This document shows, piece after piece, positions 17,517-27,042 of a stretch of 64,000 nt of DNA. Each line of letters begins with the position of its first letter. Positions within the stretch are counted from its first letter, which is position 1. Origin of the DNA: Rhodococcus sp. 4CII. Lineage in GTDB: Bacteria > Actinomycetota > Actinomycetes > Mycobacteriales > Mycobacteriaceae. The notes under the pieces are model-generated. The model ran no database searches. It was not told the DNA's origin and worked only from the letters and a program-made list of their open reading frames with translations. The stretch is from NCBI RefSeq assembly GCF_014256275.1, contig NZ_JACCFE010000002.1, forward strand, positions 620,001 through 684,000, in the 5' to 3' direction. Both the position numbers and the translations under genes were made by a program.

Positions 17517-18737
17517 TCACTGGAAGAGCTTGATCGGGTTGACGATGTCGGCGGTGAGGGTGAGGAGCATGTACGCGCCGCCGATGACGATCACCACATA
17601 GGTGACGGGCAGCAGCTTGATGTAGTCGACGGGTCCGCCGCCGGGCAGGCCGCGCCTGGCGCGGAACCAGTCCCGGACCCGCTCGTAGAGGGTGACCGCC
17701 ATGTGTCCGCCGTCGAGCGGCAGCAGCGGCAGGATGTTGAACATTCCGAGGAAGAAGTTCAGGCTCGCGAGCAGCAGCACGAACGCTTCCCAGATGCCCT
17801 GTTCGGCGATCTGCCCGCCGATGACGCTCGCGCCGTACACCGAGATGGGTGTCTCGGGGTCGCGTTCGCCGCCGGTCACGGCGTGCCACAGGTCGACGGC
17901 CTTGCTCGGCATCTGCACCAGCCGCTCGGCGGTCATCACGAACATGTCGCCGGTGAACTCGAACGAGGCGGGCACCGCCGACAGGGCCGAGTGCTCGACG
18001 ACGCTCGGGGTCGCACCGATGCCGATGGCGCCGACCGTCGCCTCGTGGGGTTCGGCCTCCCCCTTCTCCTGGACCCAGCGCTGCACCTGCTGGACCGGCA
18101 CGACGATCGTCTGCTCCTCACCGTCGCGTTCGATCGTGAAGTCGACCGGACCGGACAGTGAGCGCGTGGCGGCGGCCACGTCGGCGAACGTGGCGGTGTC
18201 CTTGCCGTCGACCGCGGTGATGACGTCGCCGGTGCGGATCCCCGCCTGCTCGGCGGGACCGGGACCGGTGCACTCGGACAGCGCGAAATCGGGACCGGGG
18301 CCCTGGCTCGGCGCGGCGCACCCCACCGACCCGACCACCGCGTCGGTGGACCGATTGAGGTCGGGCAGTCCCCACCCGACGGCGAGGACGTAGACCAGGA
18401 CGAGTCCGAGGACGAAGTTCATGCCGATGCCGCCGGACATCACCGCAAGGCGCTTCCACGTCGGCTTCTTGTACATCGCTCGGTCTTCTTCGTCCGGTTC
18501 GAGCTCGTCCAGCGCCGTCATGCCGGCGATGTCGCAGAAGCCGCCGAGGGGCAGCGCCTTGAGCCCGTATTCGGTCTCACCGCGGCGGAACGAGAAGATC
18601 TTGGGTCCGAAACCGATGAAGTACCGGCGGACCTTCATGCCGGTGGCCTGCGCCACCCACATGTGACCCGCTTCGTGAAGCGCGATCGACAGCGCGATCC
18701 CGAGGGCGAAGAGAACAACGCCCACTGCGAACACCAT
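17517..18737 (-). CDS. rip1: Site-2 intramembrane metalloprotease (RseP/Rip1)
   Basis: A membrane zinc protease that cleaves anti-sigma factors within the bilayer in a stress-signalling cascade. In 406 residues there is the zinc motif HEAGH at 21-25 in the first helix, a periplasmic PDZ domain in the middle (GPAEQAGIRTGDVITAVDGKDTATF), and the second active-site motif PLLPLDGGH near residue 341. It lies between dxr and ispG, six bases past the dxr stop side, a conserved actinobacterial order. The symbol follows the mycobacterial name. Confidence 0.94.
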   Translation of the reverse strand: MVFAVGVVLFALGIALSIALHEAGHMWVAQATGMKVRRYFIGFGPKIFSFRRGETEYGLKALPLGGFCDIAGMTALDELEPDEEDRAMYKKPTWKRLAVMSGGIGMNFVLGLVLVYVLAVGWGLPDLNRSTDAVVGSVGCAAPSQGPGPDFALSECTGPGPAEQAGIRTGDVITAVDGKDTATFADVAAATRSLSGPVDFTIERDGEEQTIVVPVQQVQRWVQEKGEAEPHEATVGAIGIGATPSVVEHSALSAVPASFEFTGDMFVMTAERLVQMPSKAVDLWHAVTGGERDPETPISVYGASVIGGQIAEQGIWEAFVLLLASLNFFLGMFNILPLLPLDGGHMAVTLYERVRDWFRARRGLPGGGPVDYIKLLPVTYVVIVIGGAYMLLTLTADIVNPIKLFQ

Positions 18738-18743
18738 GCAGTT

Positions 18744-19901
18744 CTAGCCTTCCTGCTTCACGAGCTGTCGTGCTCGCTCACGTGCCCAGCCGTCGGCGGC
18801 CAGTACGTCTTCCACGGTAGCGGGTGGCGCCGCCCACTCGTCCGCCTCGGACAGCACGGAGGCGACGGTGCGGACGATGCGCGGGAACCGGATGATCCCG
18901 TCCAAGAATGCCTGAGCCGCGACCTCGTTGGCAGCGTTGTAGACGGCGGTGAGGCATCCGCCACGTTTCCCGGCCTCCCGGGCGAGGTCCACTGCGGGGA
19001 ACACCGTCGTGTCGAGTGGCTCGAACTCCCAGGTGGACGCCGTGCTGAAGTCGCAGGCCGGAGCCGCGCCCGCGACGCGGTGCGGCCAGCCGAGGGCGAG
19101 GGCGATCGGAAGTTTCATGTCGGGCGGGCTGGCCTGCGCCAGCGTCGAGCCGTCGGTGAACGTCACCATGGAATGCACGATCGACTGGGGGTGAACGGTG
19201 ACGTCGATCCGGTCGTAGTCGACGCCGAACAGCAGGTGCGTCTCGATCAGCTCGAGCCCCTTGTTGACGAGTGTCGCGGAGTTCAGCGTGTTCATCGGTC
19301 CCATCGACCACGTGGGGTGGGCGCCCGCCTGCTCCGGTGTCACCGAGTCGAGCCGGTCGGTCGTCCACCCGCGGAACGGGCCGCCCGAGGCGGTGAGGAC
19401 CAGCCGGTCCACCTCGTCCGCGCCGCCGCCGCGCAGACACTGGGCCAGCGCGGAGTGCTCGGAGTCGACCGGCACGATCTGGCCCGGAGCCGCGGCGGCG
19501 GTCACGAGCGGCCCGCCGGCGACGAGCGACTCCTTGTTGGCGAGCGCGAGCCGGGCACCGGACTCGAGCGCGGCCAGCGTCGGCTCGAGTCCCAGCGACC
19601 CGACGAGAGCGTTGAGCACGACGTCCGCTTCCGTGGTGCGGACCAGCTCGGTGACCGCGTCGGGACCGCTCAACACCCCCGGCAGATCCAGCGTCACCGC
19701 AGCCCGCGGATCCGCGACCGCGACGGACGACACCCCCGTCTCCCGGATCTGCTGCGCCAGCAGGTCGGCGTTTCCGCCGCCCGCCGCGAGACCAACCACC
19801 GTGAACTTGTCCGGGTTGGCGGCCACCACCTCCAACGCCTGGGTGCCGATCGAACCTGTGCTGCCGAGCAGCAGGACGCGAGTGGGCCTGTTTTCATCCA
19901 C
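18744..19901 (-). CDS. dxr: 1-deoxy-D-xylulose 5-phosphate reductoisomerase
   Basis: The NADPH enzyme making 2-C-methylerythritol 4-phosphate, the committed MEP step. It has an NADPH motif LLGSTGSIGTQ (residues 11-21), substrate and metal region LANKESLVAGG and VDSEHSA, the flexible loop SGGPFRG, and the HPQS and YNAANEVA segments. GTG at 19901 gives 385 residues, the family norm; no nearby ATG is in frame. It is the first gene of dxr-rip1-ispG. Confidence 0.96.
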   Translation of the reverse strand: MDENRPTRVLLLGSTGSIGTQALEVVAANPDKFTVVGLAAGGGNADLLAQQIRETGVSSVAVADPRAAVTLDLPGVLSGPDAVTELVRTTEADVVLNALVGSLGLEPTLAALESGARLALANKESLVAGGPLVTAAAAPGQIVPVDSEHSALAQCLRGGGADEVDRLVLTASGGPFRGWTTDRLDSVTPEQAGAHPTWSMGPMNTLNSATLVNKGLELIETHLLFGVDYDRIDVTVHPQSIVHSMVTFTDGSTLAQASPPDMKLPIALALGWPHRVAGAAPACDFSTASTWEFEPLDTTVFPAVDLAREAGKRGGCLTAVYNAANEVAAQAFLDGIIRFPRIVRTVASVLSEADEWAAPPATVEDVLAADGWARERARQLVKQEG

Positions 19902-20021
19902 CCACCCATTGTTCCTGATGCACAGCGGACCGCCCGCCACGGATGGCCCCACTACATACGACGGGCAGTCGTATGTCACGATATGTCGAGTAGCGCAACC
20001 GAATCTGCAGGAGGATCGATC

Positions 20022-20291
20022 GTGGCCGGTACCCAGTTGGAGCCCTCGTCCAGCGACCCCATCGTGGCCGCACACATCGACACCGCGGAGGTCCCGTCGG
20101 CCGCGTGGGGCTGGAGCGGTGAGGCGCCCAAGACGTTCCGCTTCTTCGGATGGTTCTTCGCCGTGTTCCTGCTGCTCATGATGATCGGTAACCACACCGG
20201 CAAGGTCGAGGACCTGTGGCTGTTCGGCTGCGCGGCCCTGATGGTCGTGATCCTCGTGCGCGACATCGTCCTGCGGCGCAAGCCGCGGTAA
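20022..20291 (+). CDS. DUF2631 two-helix membrane protein
   Basis: An 89-residue protein with a short soluble N-terminus, HIDTAEVPSAAWGWSGEAPKT, typical of DUF2631, followed by two membrane segments (FFGWFFAVFLLLMMIG and LWLFGCAALMVVILV) and a basic end RRKPR. GTG at 20022 follows a good GAGGAG-type ribosome site; an ATG at 19983 could add 13 residues. It is conserved in Mycobacteriales (Rv2876-like) next to dxr. No function is known. Confidence 0.82.
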   Translation: MAGTQLEPSSSDPIVAAHIDTAEVPSAAWGWSGEAPKTFRFFGWFFAVFLLLMMIGNHTGKVEDLWLFGCAALMVVILVRDIVLRRKPR

Positions 20292-20301
20292 CACCCGAAC
20301 C

Positions 20302-20345
20302 ACGACAACCCCTCGTCCCGATTCCCGGGGCGAGGGGTTCGTCGT
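20302..20345. terminator. Bidirectional hairpin between DUF2631 gene and rlmN
   Basis: AACCCCTCG at 20307-20315 pairs with CGAGGGGTT at 20331-20339, extended by ACGAC and GTCGT outside with a small bulge. It lies between two convergent genes and ends in GTCGTTT. Confidence 0.7.
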
Positions 20346-20364
20346 TTCCGGCGAGTGCGCGAGC

Positions 20365-21474
20365 TCAGTTCTCGGCGGCGAGCTGGCCGCAGGCGGCGGC
20401 GATCTCCTGGCCGCGGGTGTCCCGCACGGTGCAGGAGACCCCCTGCGCCAGCACGCGCCGGACGAATTCCTTCTCGACCGGCTTCGGGCTCGCGTCCCAC
20501 TCGCTGCCCGGGGTGGGATTCAGCGGGATCAAGTTCACGTGCACCAGCGGGCCGAGGGCCTTGCGGAGTTTCTTGCCCAGCAGGTCGGCGCGCCACGGCT
20601 GATCGTTGACGTCCCGGATCAGCGCGTACTCGATCGACACCCGGCGTCCGGACTTGTCCGCGTAGTAGCGGGCGGCGTCGAGGACCTCCGCCACGGACCA
20701 GCGGTTGTTCACCGGGACCAGGGTGTCGCGCAGTTCGTCGTCCGGCGTGTGCAGCGACACTGCGAGCGTCACGCTGAGGTCTTCGTCGGCGAGCTTGCGG
20801 ATCGCGGGGGCCAGACCCACCGTCGACACCGTCACCGAGCGTTGCGACAACCCGAGTCCGTCAGGGGCCGGCGAGGTGATGCGGCGTACGGCTGCCACCA
20901 CCCGCTTGTAGTTGGCGAGCGGCTCCCCCATGCCCATGAACACCACGTTCGACAATCGGCCCGGACCGCCGTGGACGTCGCCGTCTCGGAGTGCGGCCGC
21001 GGCGGCACGCACCTGGTCGACGATCTCGGCGGTCGACAGGTTGCGCTGCAGCCCGCCCTGACCGGTCGCGCAGAACGGGCACGCCATACCGCACCCCGCC
21101 TGACTGGAGATACACAGCGTGGCGCGGTCCGGGTAGCGCATCAGAACGCTTTCGAGCAGCGTTCCGTCGTTCGCCTTCCAGAGCGTCTTCCGGGTGTCGC
21201 CGTTGTCGCACGCGAGATGCTTGACGGGGGTCAGCAGCGTCGGGAAGAGCGCGGACCCCACCTGCTCGCGCACGGCGGCGGGGAGATCGGTCATCTTCTC
21301 CGGATCCGCCTCGAGCCGCGCGTAGTACTGCCGGGCCAGCTGGTCGGCACGGAAGCCGGGCAGACCCAGCTCCTTGACGGCCTCCCGCCGCTCGGTGGAG
21401 TCGAGGTCCGCGAGATGCCGAGGGGGCATCCCACGCCGGGGCGCGGTGAAAACGAGGGGAAGCGAGACAGCCAT
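20365..21474 (-). CDS. rlmN: Dual-specificity RNA methyltransferase RlmN
   Basis: A radical-SAM enzyme that methylates C2 of A2503 in 23S rRNA and A37 of some tRNAs. The 369-residue product has the cluster motif CGMACPFCATG near residues 126-136, GGxGEPL-type MGMGEPLANY, and the second-half Cys in VSCTVRDTRG near the C-terminus needed for the methyl transfer. ATG at 21474 is chosen. It is divergent from the LapA-like gene at 21589 across 114 bases. Cfr-type resistance is unlikely given its backbone location. Confidence 0.95.
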   Translation of the reverse strand: MAVSLPLVFTAPRRGMPPRHLADLDSTERREAVKELGLPGFRADQLARQYYARLEADPEKMTDLPAAVREQVGSALFPTLLTPVKHLACDNGDTRKTLWKANDGTLLESVLMRYPDRATLCISSQAGCGMACPFCATGQGGLQRNLSTAEIVDQVRAAAAALRDGDVHGGPGRLSNVVFMGMGEPLANYKRVVAAVRRITSPAPDGLGLSQRSVTVSTVGLAPAIRKLADEDLSVTLAVSLHTPDDELRDTLVPVNNRWSVAEVLDAARYYADKSGRRVSIEYALIRDVNDQPWRADLLGKKLRKALGPLVHVNLIPLNPTPGSEWDASPKPVEKEFVRRVLAQGVSCTVRDTRGQEIAAACGQLAAEN

Positions 21475-21588
21475 AGTTTCTCCATTGTCCCATTGATTCG
21501 GGGGTCGTTGTCGTGCGGATGCCTGATCGACGTTGTCTCGCCGCCCGATGCGCCTGCGGAACCCGCCCAGGTGGGTGAAGATCAACTC

Positions 21589-22002
21589 ATGTCGACAACA
21601 CCGGACGACTCCTCGAACTTCCCCCCGGACGTCCCGGCCGGCCGTGGTCCCGGTACCGGGCCGGGGCCCACCGATCCGGCGCACCCCGACACCGTGCCCG
21701 CGGGAACCGAGCATCCCGACGTGGCCCGCCGCAAGGGGATCAAGCACACGCGGGTGGGCGCCACGTGGACCGGCCTGGTGATCGGAATCATCGTCCTGGT
21801 ACTGCTTCTCGTGTTCATCCTGCAGAACCTCGACAGCGTGACCCTCGAACTGTTCGCCTGGGATTTCACCCTCCCGCTGGGCGTCACGCTGCTGTTCGCG
21901 GCCATCGCGGGCGCGGTGATCATGGCCCTGGCGGGCGGTGTCCGCATCCTCCAGATCCGGCGGGCGGCCAACCGTCAGCGGCGTCTGAACAGTAATTTCT
22001 AA
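21589..22002 (+). CDS. LapA/DUF1049-domain membrane protein
   Basis: The 137-residue protein starts with a Pro/Asp/Gly-rich disordered tail, then GATWTGLVIGIIVLVLLLVFILQNLDSVTLELF and LGVTLLFAAIAGAVIMALAGGVRIL, the two-helix hairpin of the LapA family. FILQN is the family hallmark. In proteobacteria LapA/YciS helps control LPS assembly; actinobacteria lack LPS, so the role here is unknown. The ATG is at 21589. Confidence 0.82.
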   Translation: MSTTPDDSSNFPPDVPAGRGPGTGPGPTDPAHPDTVPAGTEHPDVARRKGIKHTRVGATWTGLVIGIIVLVLLLVFILQNLDSVTLELFAWDFTLPLGVTLLFAAIAGAVIMALAGGVRILQIRRAANRQRRLNSNF

Positions 22003-22085
22003 CTGAACAATAGTTACGCAAGTGGATTGCGTGGACACCGAGCGAGCAGAATCGATGTCGTGGATATCACCGGAACGGCACGACT

Positions 22086-22940
22086 GTGAAGGCCGACATG
22101 GAGACGACTGTGGCACCGCGTATCGCGGCTGAGCAAGCACGATCCTGGCTGCTGGTTCCCGCCGGCAAGCCCGAGGGATTCGAGGCGGCGCATGTGAGCG
22201 CCGCCGACGCGGTGATTCTCGACCTCGAGGACGCCGTGACTCCCGACCGCAAACCCCGGGCCCGGGCCGACGTCGTCGCCTGGCTCGGCGAGAACCGCCG
22301 CGCGTGGGTGCGGATCAACGACGCCACCACGCCCTACTGGGCCGAGGACCTGGCCGCCCTGAACGGAGTTCCGGGTCTCGAAGGCGTCATGCTCGCCAAG
22401 ACCGAGAGCGGGATGCAGGTCGACGCCACGGCCGAACGACTCCCCGACGGCACCAAGGTGCTCGCCCTCGTCGAGTCCGCGGTCGGGCTCGAGGCCGCGC
22501 CGGAGATCGCCCGGACCGAGGCCACGTTCCGGCTCGCATTCGGCAGCGGCGACTTCCGCCGTGACACCGGGATGGACGATTCGCCGCTGGCGATGGCCTA
22601 TCCCCGTGCGCGGCTGACGGTCGCCAGCCGGGCCGCCCGGATCGCACCGCCGATCGACGGGCCCACTCTCGGCACCGACGTCGACGCCCTGGTCCGCGCG
22701 TCGGCGCTCACCCTGTCGATGGGGATGAGCGGCAAGCTGTGCATGACCATCGCGCAGACGGCCCCGGTCAATGACGCCCTGAGCCCGTCCCCTGCCGAGG
22801 CGGAATGGGCGCGGGACGTGATCGCCGACCTGGGCGAGGACGGCTCGCGGGTGCGGGACGGCAGCGACCTCCCCAAGCTGGCGAAGGCCAAGAAGATCAA
22901 CGCGCTCGCGAAGCTCTTCCACATCGCGCCGCGGCAGTAG
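22086..22940 (+). CDS. HpcH/HpaI aldolase - citrate lyase beta (CitE-like) protein
   Basis: A 284-residue TIM-barrel protein of the CitE/malyl-CoA lyase group. Metal and CoA-ester features are DAVILDLEDAVTP, VRINDATT, MLAKTESG, ALVESAVGLEAAPEI (metal-binding Glu) and FGSGDFRRDTG (metal Asp). GTG at 22086 or ATG at 22098 could serve as start. A lone CitE-like gene without citrate lyase alpha or gamma subunits probably acts on a beta-hydroxyacyl-CoA of its own; the substrate cannot be named. It is convergent with the methyltransferase at 22948. Confidence 0.82.
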   Translation: MKADMETTVAPRIAAEQARSWLLVPAGKPEGFEAAHVSAADAVILDLEDAVTPDRKPRARADVVAWLGENRRAWVRINDATTPYWAEDLAALNGVPGLEGVMLAKTESGMQVDATAERLPDGTKVLALVESAVGLEAAPEIARTEATFRLAFGSGDFRRDTGMDDSPLAMAYPRARLTVASRAARIAPPIDGPTLGTDVDALVRASALTLSMGMSGKLCMTIAQTAPVNDALSPSPAEAEWARDVIADLGEDGSRVRDGSDLPKLAKAKKINALAKLFHIAPRQ

Positions 22941-22947
22941 CAGCGCG

Positions 22948-23649
22948 TCAGACGATCTCGAGACCGGCGGGCTTTCGGCGGACGTGGACGCGGTAGCGCA
23001 CGTCGAGGGCAACGCCGGGAGTCTGCGCGAACGCCGCCGACGCGGTCTTCCTGCTGAACTCGATACCGAGGACCCCGCGCAGTGATTCCCGGTCGGGGAA
23101 GAGCCATCGCGTCTCCACGCGCACCAGATCGAACCCCTGCGCGGTGAAGAATGCCTCGACGGACGGCGGGTGATACTGCGGCAAATCGGCGCGCATCCAC
23201 TCGCCGTACGGGTGGGCCGTCGCATCGAGATCGACCACGACGAGCGCGCCGCCCGGGCGCAGGACGCGCATGGCCTCACGGATTCCACGGCCGCAACCGG
23301 GACCGAAGAAGTACGCGGTCCGCGCGTGCACGACGTCCACGCTCGCGTCACCGAGGGGTATGCCCTCGGCCGAGCCGTCGAGCACGCGGACGTTCGGCAA
23401 CGTCTCCACCCGTGCGCGGGCACGGTCCAGCAGCGGCGGATGCGGCTCGATTCCGTAGACCGTCGCTGCTGACTCGGCGAAGACCGGGAGGTGGAACCCG
23501 GAACCGCAGCCCACGTCCGCGACGGTGCCGCCCGTCCAGTTCACGACCCGGCGCAGATGCCGGAAGATCGCCCCGTCCATGTCCTGGGCACGATTCTCGA
23601 TCTCGTACAGCTCCGGCCAGTGCCAGATGTTCGGGCTGGGGATGGTCAC
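22948..23649 (-). CDS. Class I SAM-dependent methyltransferase
   Basis: The 233-residue protein has the SAM motif VADVGCGSGFHLPVF near residues 43-57, motif II acidic strand YGIEPHPPLL, VLDGSAEGIPLGDASVDVVHARTA, and the post-motif MRVLRPGGALVVVDLD. These are UbiE/Methyltransf_11 features. The substrate is unknown. It sits 10 bases downstream of cdsA and is likely co-transcribed with it. Confidence 0.85.
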   Translation of the reverse strand: MTIPSPNIWHWPELYEIENRAQDMDGAIFRHLRRVVNWTGGTVADVGCGSGFHLPVFAESAATVYGIEPHPPLLDRARARVETLPNVRVLDGSAEGIPLGDASVDVVHARTAYFFGPGCGRGIREAMRVLRPGGALVVVDLDATAHPYGEWMRADLPQYHPPSVEAFFTAQGFDLVRVETRWLFPDRESLRGVLGIEFSRKTASAAFAQTPGVALDVRYRVHVRRKPAGLEIV

Positions 23650-23659
23650 GGCCGGGCGG

Positions 23660-24580
23660 TCACACGAGGACGGTGAGCACCAGCCACGTCACGAACGCCG
23701 ACGGCAGCAGGGAATCCAGGCGGTCCATGATCCCGCCGTGGCCGGGCAGCAACGTACCCATGTCCTTGATGCGCAGCTCCCGCTTGACCTGGGATTCGAT
23801 GAGGTCGCCCAGCGTGGCAGTGATCACCAGGACGACGCCGAGAAGCACACCGATCATCGAGTTCTCGTCGAGGATCAGGGTGACGGTGAGCAGGCTGCCG
23901 ATGACACAGAAGAGCAGCGAACCGAAGAACCCTTCCCACGACTTCTTGGGGCTGATCGCCGGCACCATGGGATGTTTGCCGAACAGCACACCCGCCGCGT
24001 AGCCGCCGACGTCGGAGCAGACCACACCGATCATCAGGCACAGCACCCGCCCGGCGCCGTCATCCTGCAGCACCATCAGCACCGCGAACGACGCCAGCAA
24101 CGGAATCCACGACGCCACGAACACGGTGATCGCCGTGTCCTGGAGGAAGTTCTGCGGCGTCGCCTTCAGCCCGTGGTCGAACAGCCGCCAGACCATGCAG
24201 ACCAGCACCGTTCCCGCGAAGGCACTGAGCACACCGACCGGGCCGAACGGCCACCCGAGCCACAGGATCGCCTGCCCGCCCGCGAGCAGCGGGATCCGGG
24301 GGGCGCTGATGCCGGCCTCGCGGAGCCGTTTCGTCACCTCCCACGTGGCGACGGCCATCGCGACCGCGACCACCCCGATCCACACCAGGGGCACGTAGAC
24401 GAGGATCAGGATGAGCGCGACGCCGAGTCCGACGCCCACACCGATCGCCGCGGGGAGGTTTCGCCCGGCCTTCGACTTCGCGGCCGCCTCCGGCGCGGGC
24501 TTCCCCTCGGAGACCGGTCCCGAGGGATCGCCCTCGGAGATGGGTCCCCCTGGGGTCCCGTGTTCTGCTGGCACGGTCAC
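23660..24580 (-). CDS. cdsA: Phosphatidate cytidylyltransferase
   Basis: A polytopic membrane enzyme that makes CDP-diacylglycerol from phosphatidate and CTP for all phospholipids. The 306-residue product has a 40-residue soluble N-terminus with an SEGDPSGPVSEG duplication, eight or so hydrophobic helices, and the family signature near the C-terminus (ATLGDLIESQVKRELRIKD, then GHGGIMDRLDS). The start is GTG 24580, 28 bases after frr. The pyrH-frr-cdsA order is conserved across actinobacteria. Confidence 0.94.
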   Translation of the reverse strand: MTVPAEHGTPGGPISEGDPSGPVSEGKPAPEAAAKSKAGRNLPAAIGVGVGLGVALILILVYVPLVWIGVVAVAMAVATWEVTKRLREAGISAPRIPLLAGGQAILWLGWPFGPVGVLSAFAGTVLVCMVWRLFDHGLKATPQNFLQDTAITVFVASWIPLLASFAVLMVLQDDGAGRVLCLMIGVVCSDVGGYAAGVLFGKHPMVPAISPKKSWEGFFGSLLFCVIGSLLTVTLILDENSMIGVLLGVVLVITATLGDLIESQVKRELRIKDMGTLLPGHGGIMDRLDSLLPSAFVTWLVLTVLV

Positions 24581-24608
24581 TGTCCCCGATCCACTCCTCG
24601 TCTCGTGA

Positions 24609-25166
24609 CTAAACTTCGAGCAACTCGGCTTCCTTGTGCTTCACCAGCTCGTCGACCTGTGCGACGTACCGGGCGGTCGTCTTGTCGAGTTCCTTCTCGG
24701 CGCGCCCCACCTCGTCCTCGCCGGCCTCGCCGTCCTTCTGGATCCGGGACAGCTCGTCCATCGCCTTGCGGCGCACGTTGCGCACGGACACCTTCGCGTC
24801 CTCACCCTTGGACTTGGCCTGCTTCACCAGTTCGCGGCGGCGTTCCTCGGTGAGCTGGGGAACGGAGATGCGGATAAGGTTTCCGTCGTTGGACGGGTTC
24901 ACGCCCAGGTCGGAGTTCCGGATCGCCGTCTCGATGGCGTTCAGCTGCGAGGCCTCGTACGGCTTGACGACGACGAGTCGCGCTTCCGGCACGTTGATAC
25001 TCGCGAGCTGGGTGATCGGGGTGAACGCGCCGTAGTAGTCGATTCCGATGCGGTTGAACATGCCAGGATTCGCGCGGCCCGTGCGGATCGATCCGAGATC
25101 GTCCTTGGCCACCGTGACAGCCTTTTCCATCTTCTCCTCGGCTTCGAAGAGAGCTTCATCAATCAC
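24609..25166 (-). CDS. frr: Ribosome recycling factor
   Basis: Splits post-termination ribosomes together with EF-G. It has 185 residues, exactly the family length, from a GTG start at 25166 with a GGAGGAA ribosome site. Family segments seen are [40 protein letters not shown] and KEAELLEV at the end. It is between pyrH and cdsA in a translation and lipid operon. Confidence 0.97.
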
Positions 25167-25248
25167 GGCTGTTCCTCCATGTCGTTCTGGCATCGATTCG
25201 TCACTGCCTCTGTTTCGAGAAAACCCTGTGTCGAGCGTGGCACGCGTG

Positions 25249-25977
25249 TCATGACTTGACGAGCGTTCCGATCTTCTCACCGGACACCGCCCGAGCGATA
25301 TTCCCCTCGGTCAGCAGATTGAACACCATGATCGGCATCTCGTTGTCCATACACAGGCTGAACGCGGTCGCGTCGGCCACCTTCAAACCCTGTTCGATGA
25401 CCTCACGGTGGGTGATCTGCGTGTACATCGTGGCGTCCGGGTCGAGGTTGGGGTCGGCGGTGAACACGCCGTCGACGGCCTTGGCCATCAGCACCACCTC
25501 GGCGCCGATCTCGAGCGCGCGCTGCGCGGCGGTGGTATCGGTCGAGAAGTACGGCATTCCCATGCCGGCACCGAAGATCACGACGCGTCCCTTCTCGAGG
25601 TGACGCTGCGCGCGCAGCGGAATGTAGGGCTCCGCCACCTGCCCCATCGTGATCGCCGTCTGGACGCGGCTGTCGATGCCTTCCTTCTCCAGGAAGTCTT
25701 GCAGAGCAAGGCAATTCATCACGGTGCCGAGCATGCCCATGTAGTCGGAACGCGCGCGGTCCAGGCCTCGCTGCTGCAGTTCCGCGCCACGGAAGAAATT
25801 GCCGCCACCGATGACGACCGCCACCTGGACCCCGGATCGCACGACTCCGGCGATCTGCTCAGCGACCTTGGTCACCACGTCGGGGTCGAGGCCGACCTTG
25901 CCACCACCGAACATTTCTCCGCCGAGTTTGAGAAGGACTCGATCGAATCCCGGACGTTCGTTGGCAGGTTCGGACAT
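25249..25977 (-). CDS. pyrH: Uridylate kinase (UMP kinase)
   Basis: Phosphorylates UMP to UDP in pyrimidine nucleotide synthesis and belongs to the amino-acid-kinase fold, not the eukaryotic UMP/CMP kinases. The 242-residue product has LLKLGGEMFGG, VVIGGGNFFRG (phosphate loop), RARSDYMGMLGTVMN (UMP and GTP-site region) and MAKAVDGVFTADP. ATG at 25977 is used. It lies downstream of tsf with a hairpin in between and 82 bases before frr. Confidence 0.97.
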   Translation of the reverse strand: MSEPANERPGFDRVLLKLGGEMFGGGKVGLDPDVVTKVAEQIAGVVRSGVQVAVVIGGGNFFRGAELQQRGLDRARSDYMGMLGTVMNCLALQDFLEKEGIDSRVQTAITMGQVAEPYIPLRAQRHLEKGRVVIFGAGMGMPYFSTDTTAAQRALEIGAEVVLMAKAVDGVFTADPNLDPDATMYTQITHREVIEQGLKVADATAFSLCMDNEMPIMVFNLLTEGNIARAVSGEKIGTLVKS

Positions 25978-26099
25978 TGCTCTCCTCAGTTCCACAGCAC
26001 TCGTCGATGTCGACGGCGGCCGAGCGCGCTCAGTGCCCACCCGGGCCATTCAGACGGCCATCTTCATCCTGCCTCATCAGGATGGTGGCGGTATACGTA

Positions 26100-26135
26100 G
26101 GCCCCGCCGGGCGAGCGCACTCGTCCGACGGGGCC
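26100..26135 (-). terminator. Hairpin downstream of tsf
   Basis: GGCCCCG at 26100-26106 and further bases to 26115 pair with 26120-26135, giving a 16-base stem with one mismatch and a four-base loop. It lies 15 bases past the tsf stop. There is no clear T-run, as is common in actinobacteria. Confidence 0.6.
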
Positions 26136-26150
26136 ATACGGTTCACACGA

Positions 26151-26978
26151 CTAGCTCGAAGCGCCGACCTCGAAGCGGACGAAACGCTTGATGGTCACGC
26201 CGGCCTCGTCGAGGATTGCCTTGACGGACTTCTTGGAGTCCTGGACCGAGGACTGCTCGGTCAGCACGACGTCCTTGAAGTAACCGTTGACGCGGCCTTC
26301 GATGATCTTCGGCAGAGCCTGCTCCGGCTTGCCCTCGGCGCGAGCGGTCTCCTCGGCGATGTGACGCTCGTTGGCGACGATGTCCTCGGGGACCTCGTCA
26401 CGCGTGACGTACTTGGCCTTGAGCGCCGCGACCTGCATCGCGGCGCCGCGAGCGGCCTCCGCTGCAGCGTCACCCTCACCGGTGTATTCGACGAGGACGC
26501 CGACGGCGGGCGGCAGGTCTGCGCTGCGCTTGTGCAGGTAGACCGCGACCGGTCCGTCGAACGAGGCGATCTTGCTGAGGACCAGCTTCTCGCCGATCTT
26601 CGCGGACTGCTCCTGGATGACGGTGTCGACCGTCTTGCCGTCGAGTTCGAGCGCCTTGAGGGCGTCGACGTCGGCGGGCTTCGCTGCCGCGGCGACCGTG
26701 ACGATCGACTCGGCGAGCTTCAGGAAGTCCTCGTTCTTCGCGACGAAGTCCGTCTCGCAGTCGAGTTCGAGCAGGACGCCGTCCTTGGAGACGACCAGGC
26801 CCTCGGCCGTGGTGCGCTCGGCACGCTTGCCCACGTCCTTGGCGCCCTTGATGCGCAGCTGCTCCACAGCCTTGTCGAAGTCACCCTCGGCCTCAGCGAG
26901 AGCGTTCTTGCAGGCCATCATTCCGGAGCCGGTGAGCTCGCGGAGCCGCTTGACGTCAGCGGCGGTGTAGTTCGCCAT
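26151..26978 (-). CDS. tsf: Elongation factor Ts
   Basis: The guanine-exchange factor for EF-Tu. It has 275 residues with the N-terminal UBA-like domain and family signature (VKRLRELTGSGMMACKNALAEAEGDFDKAVEQLR), the core contact LDCETDFVAKNEDF, and the C-terminal dimerisation part ending VTIKRFVRFEVG. ATG at 26978 is used. It lies downstream of rpsB with a terminator-like hairpin in the gap. Confidence 0.97.
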   Translation of the reverse strand: MANYTAADVKRLRELTGSGMMACKNALAEAEGDFDKAVEQLRIKGAKDVGKRAERTTAEGLVVSKDGVLLELDCETDFVAKNEDFLKLAESIVTVAAAAKPADVDALKALELDGKTVDTVIQEQSAKIGEKLVLSKIASFDGPVAVYLHKRSADLPPAVGVLVEYTGEGDAAAEAARGAAMQVAALKAKYVTRDEVPEDIVANERHIAEETARAEGKPEQALPKIIEGRVNGYFKDVVLTEQSSVQDSKKSVKAILDEAGVTIKRFVRFEVGASS

Positions 26979-27042
26979 GGTGAGCGAGCCTCCTCATATG
27001 TCTGTCGGGACGTAAGTCAGGGTAGTACTCGGGCAGACCGTG

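Noticed and set aside
20365..21474. Cfr-type antibiotic resistance methyltransferase
   Set aside because: The backbone location and RlmN-type sequence identify the housekeeping enzyme.
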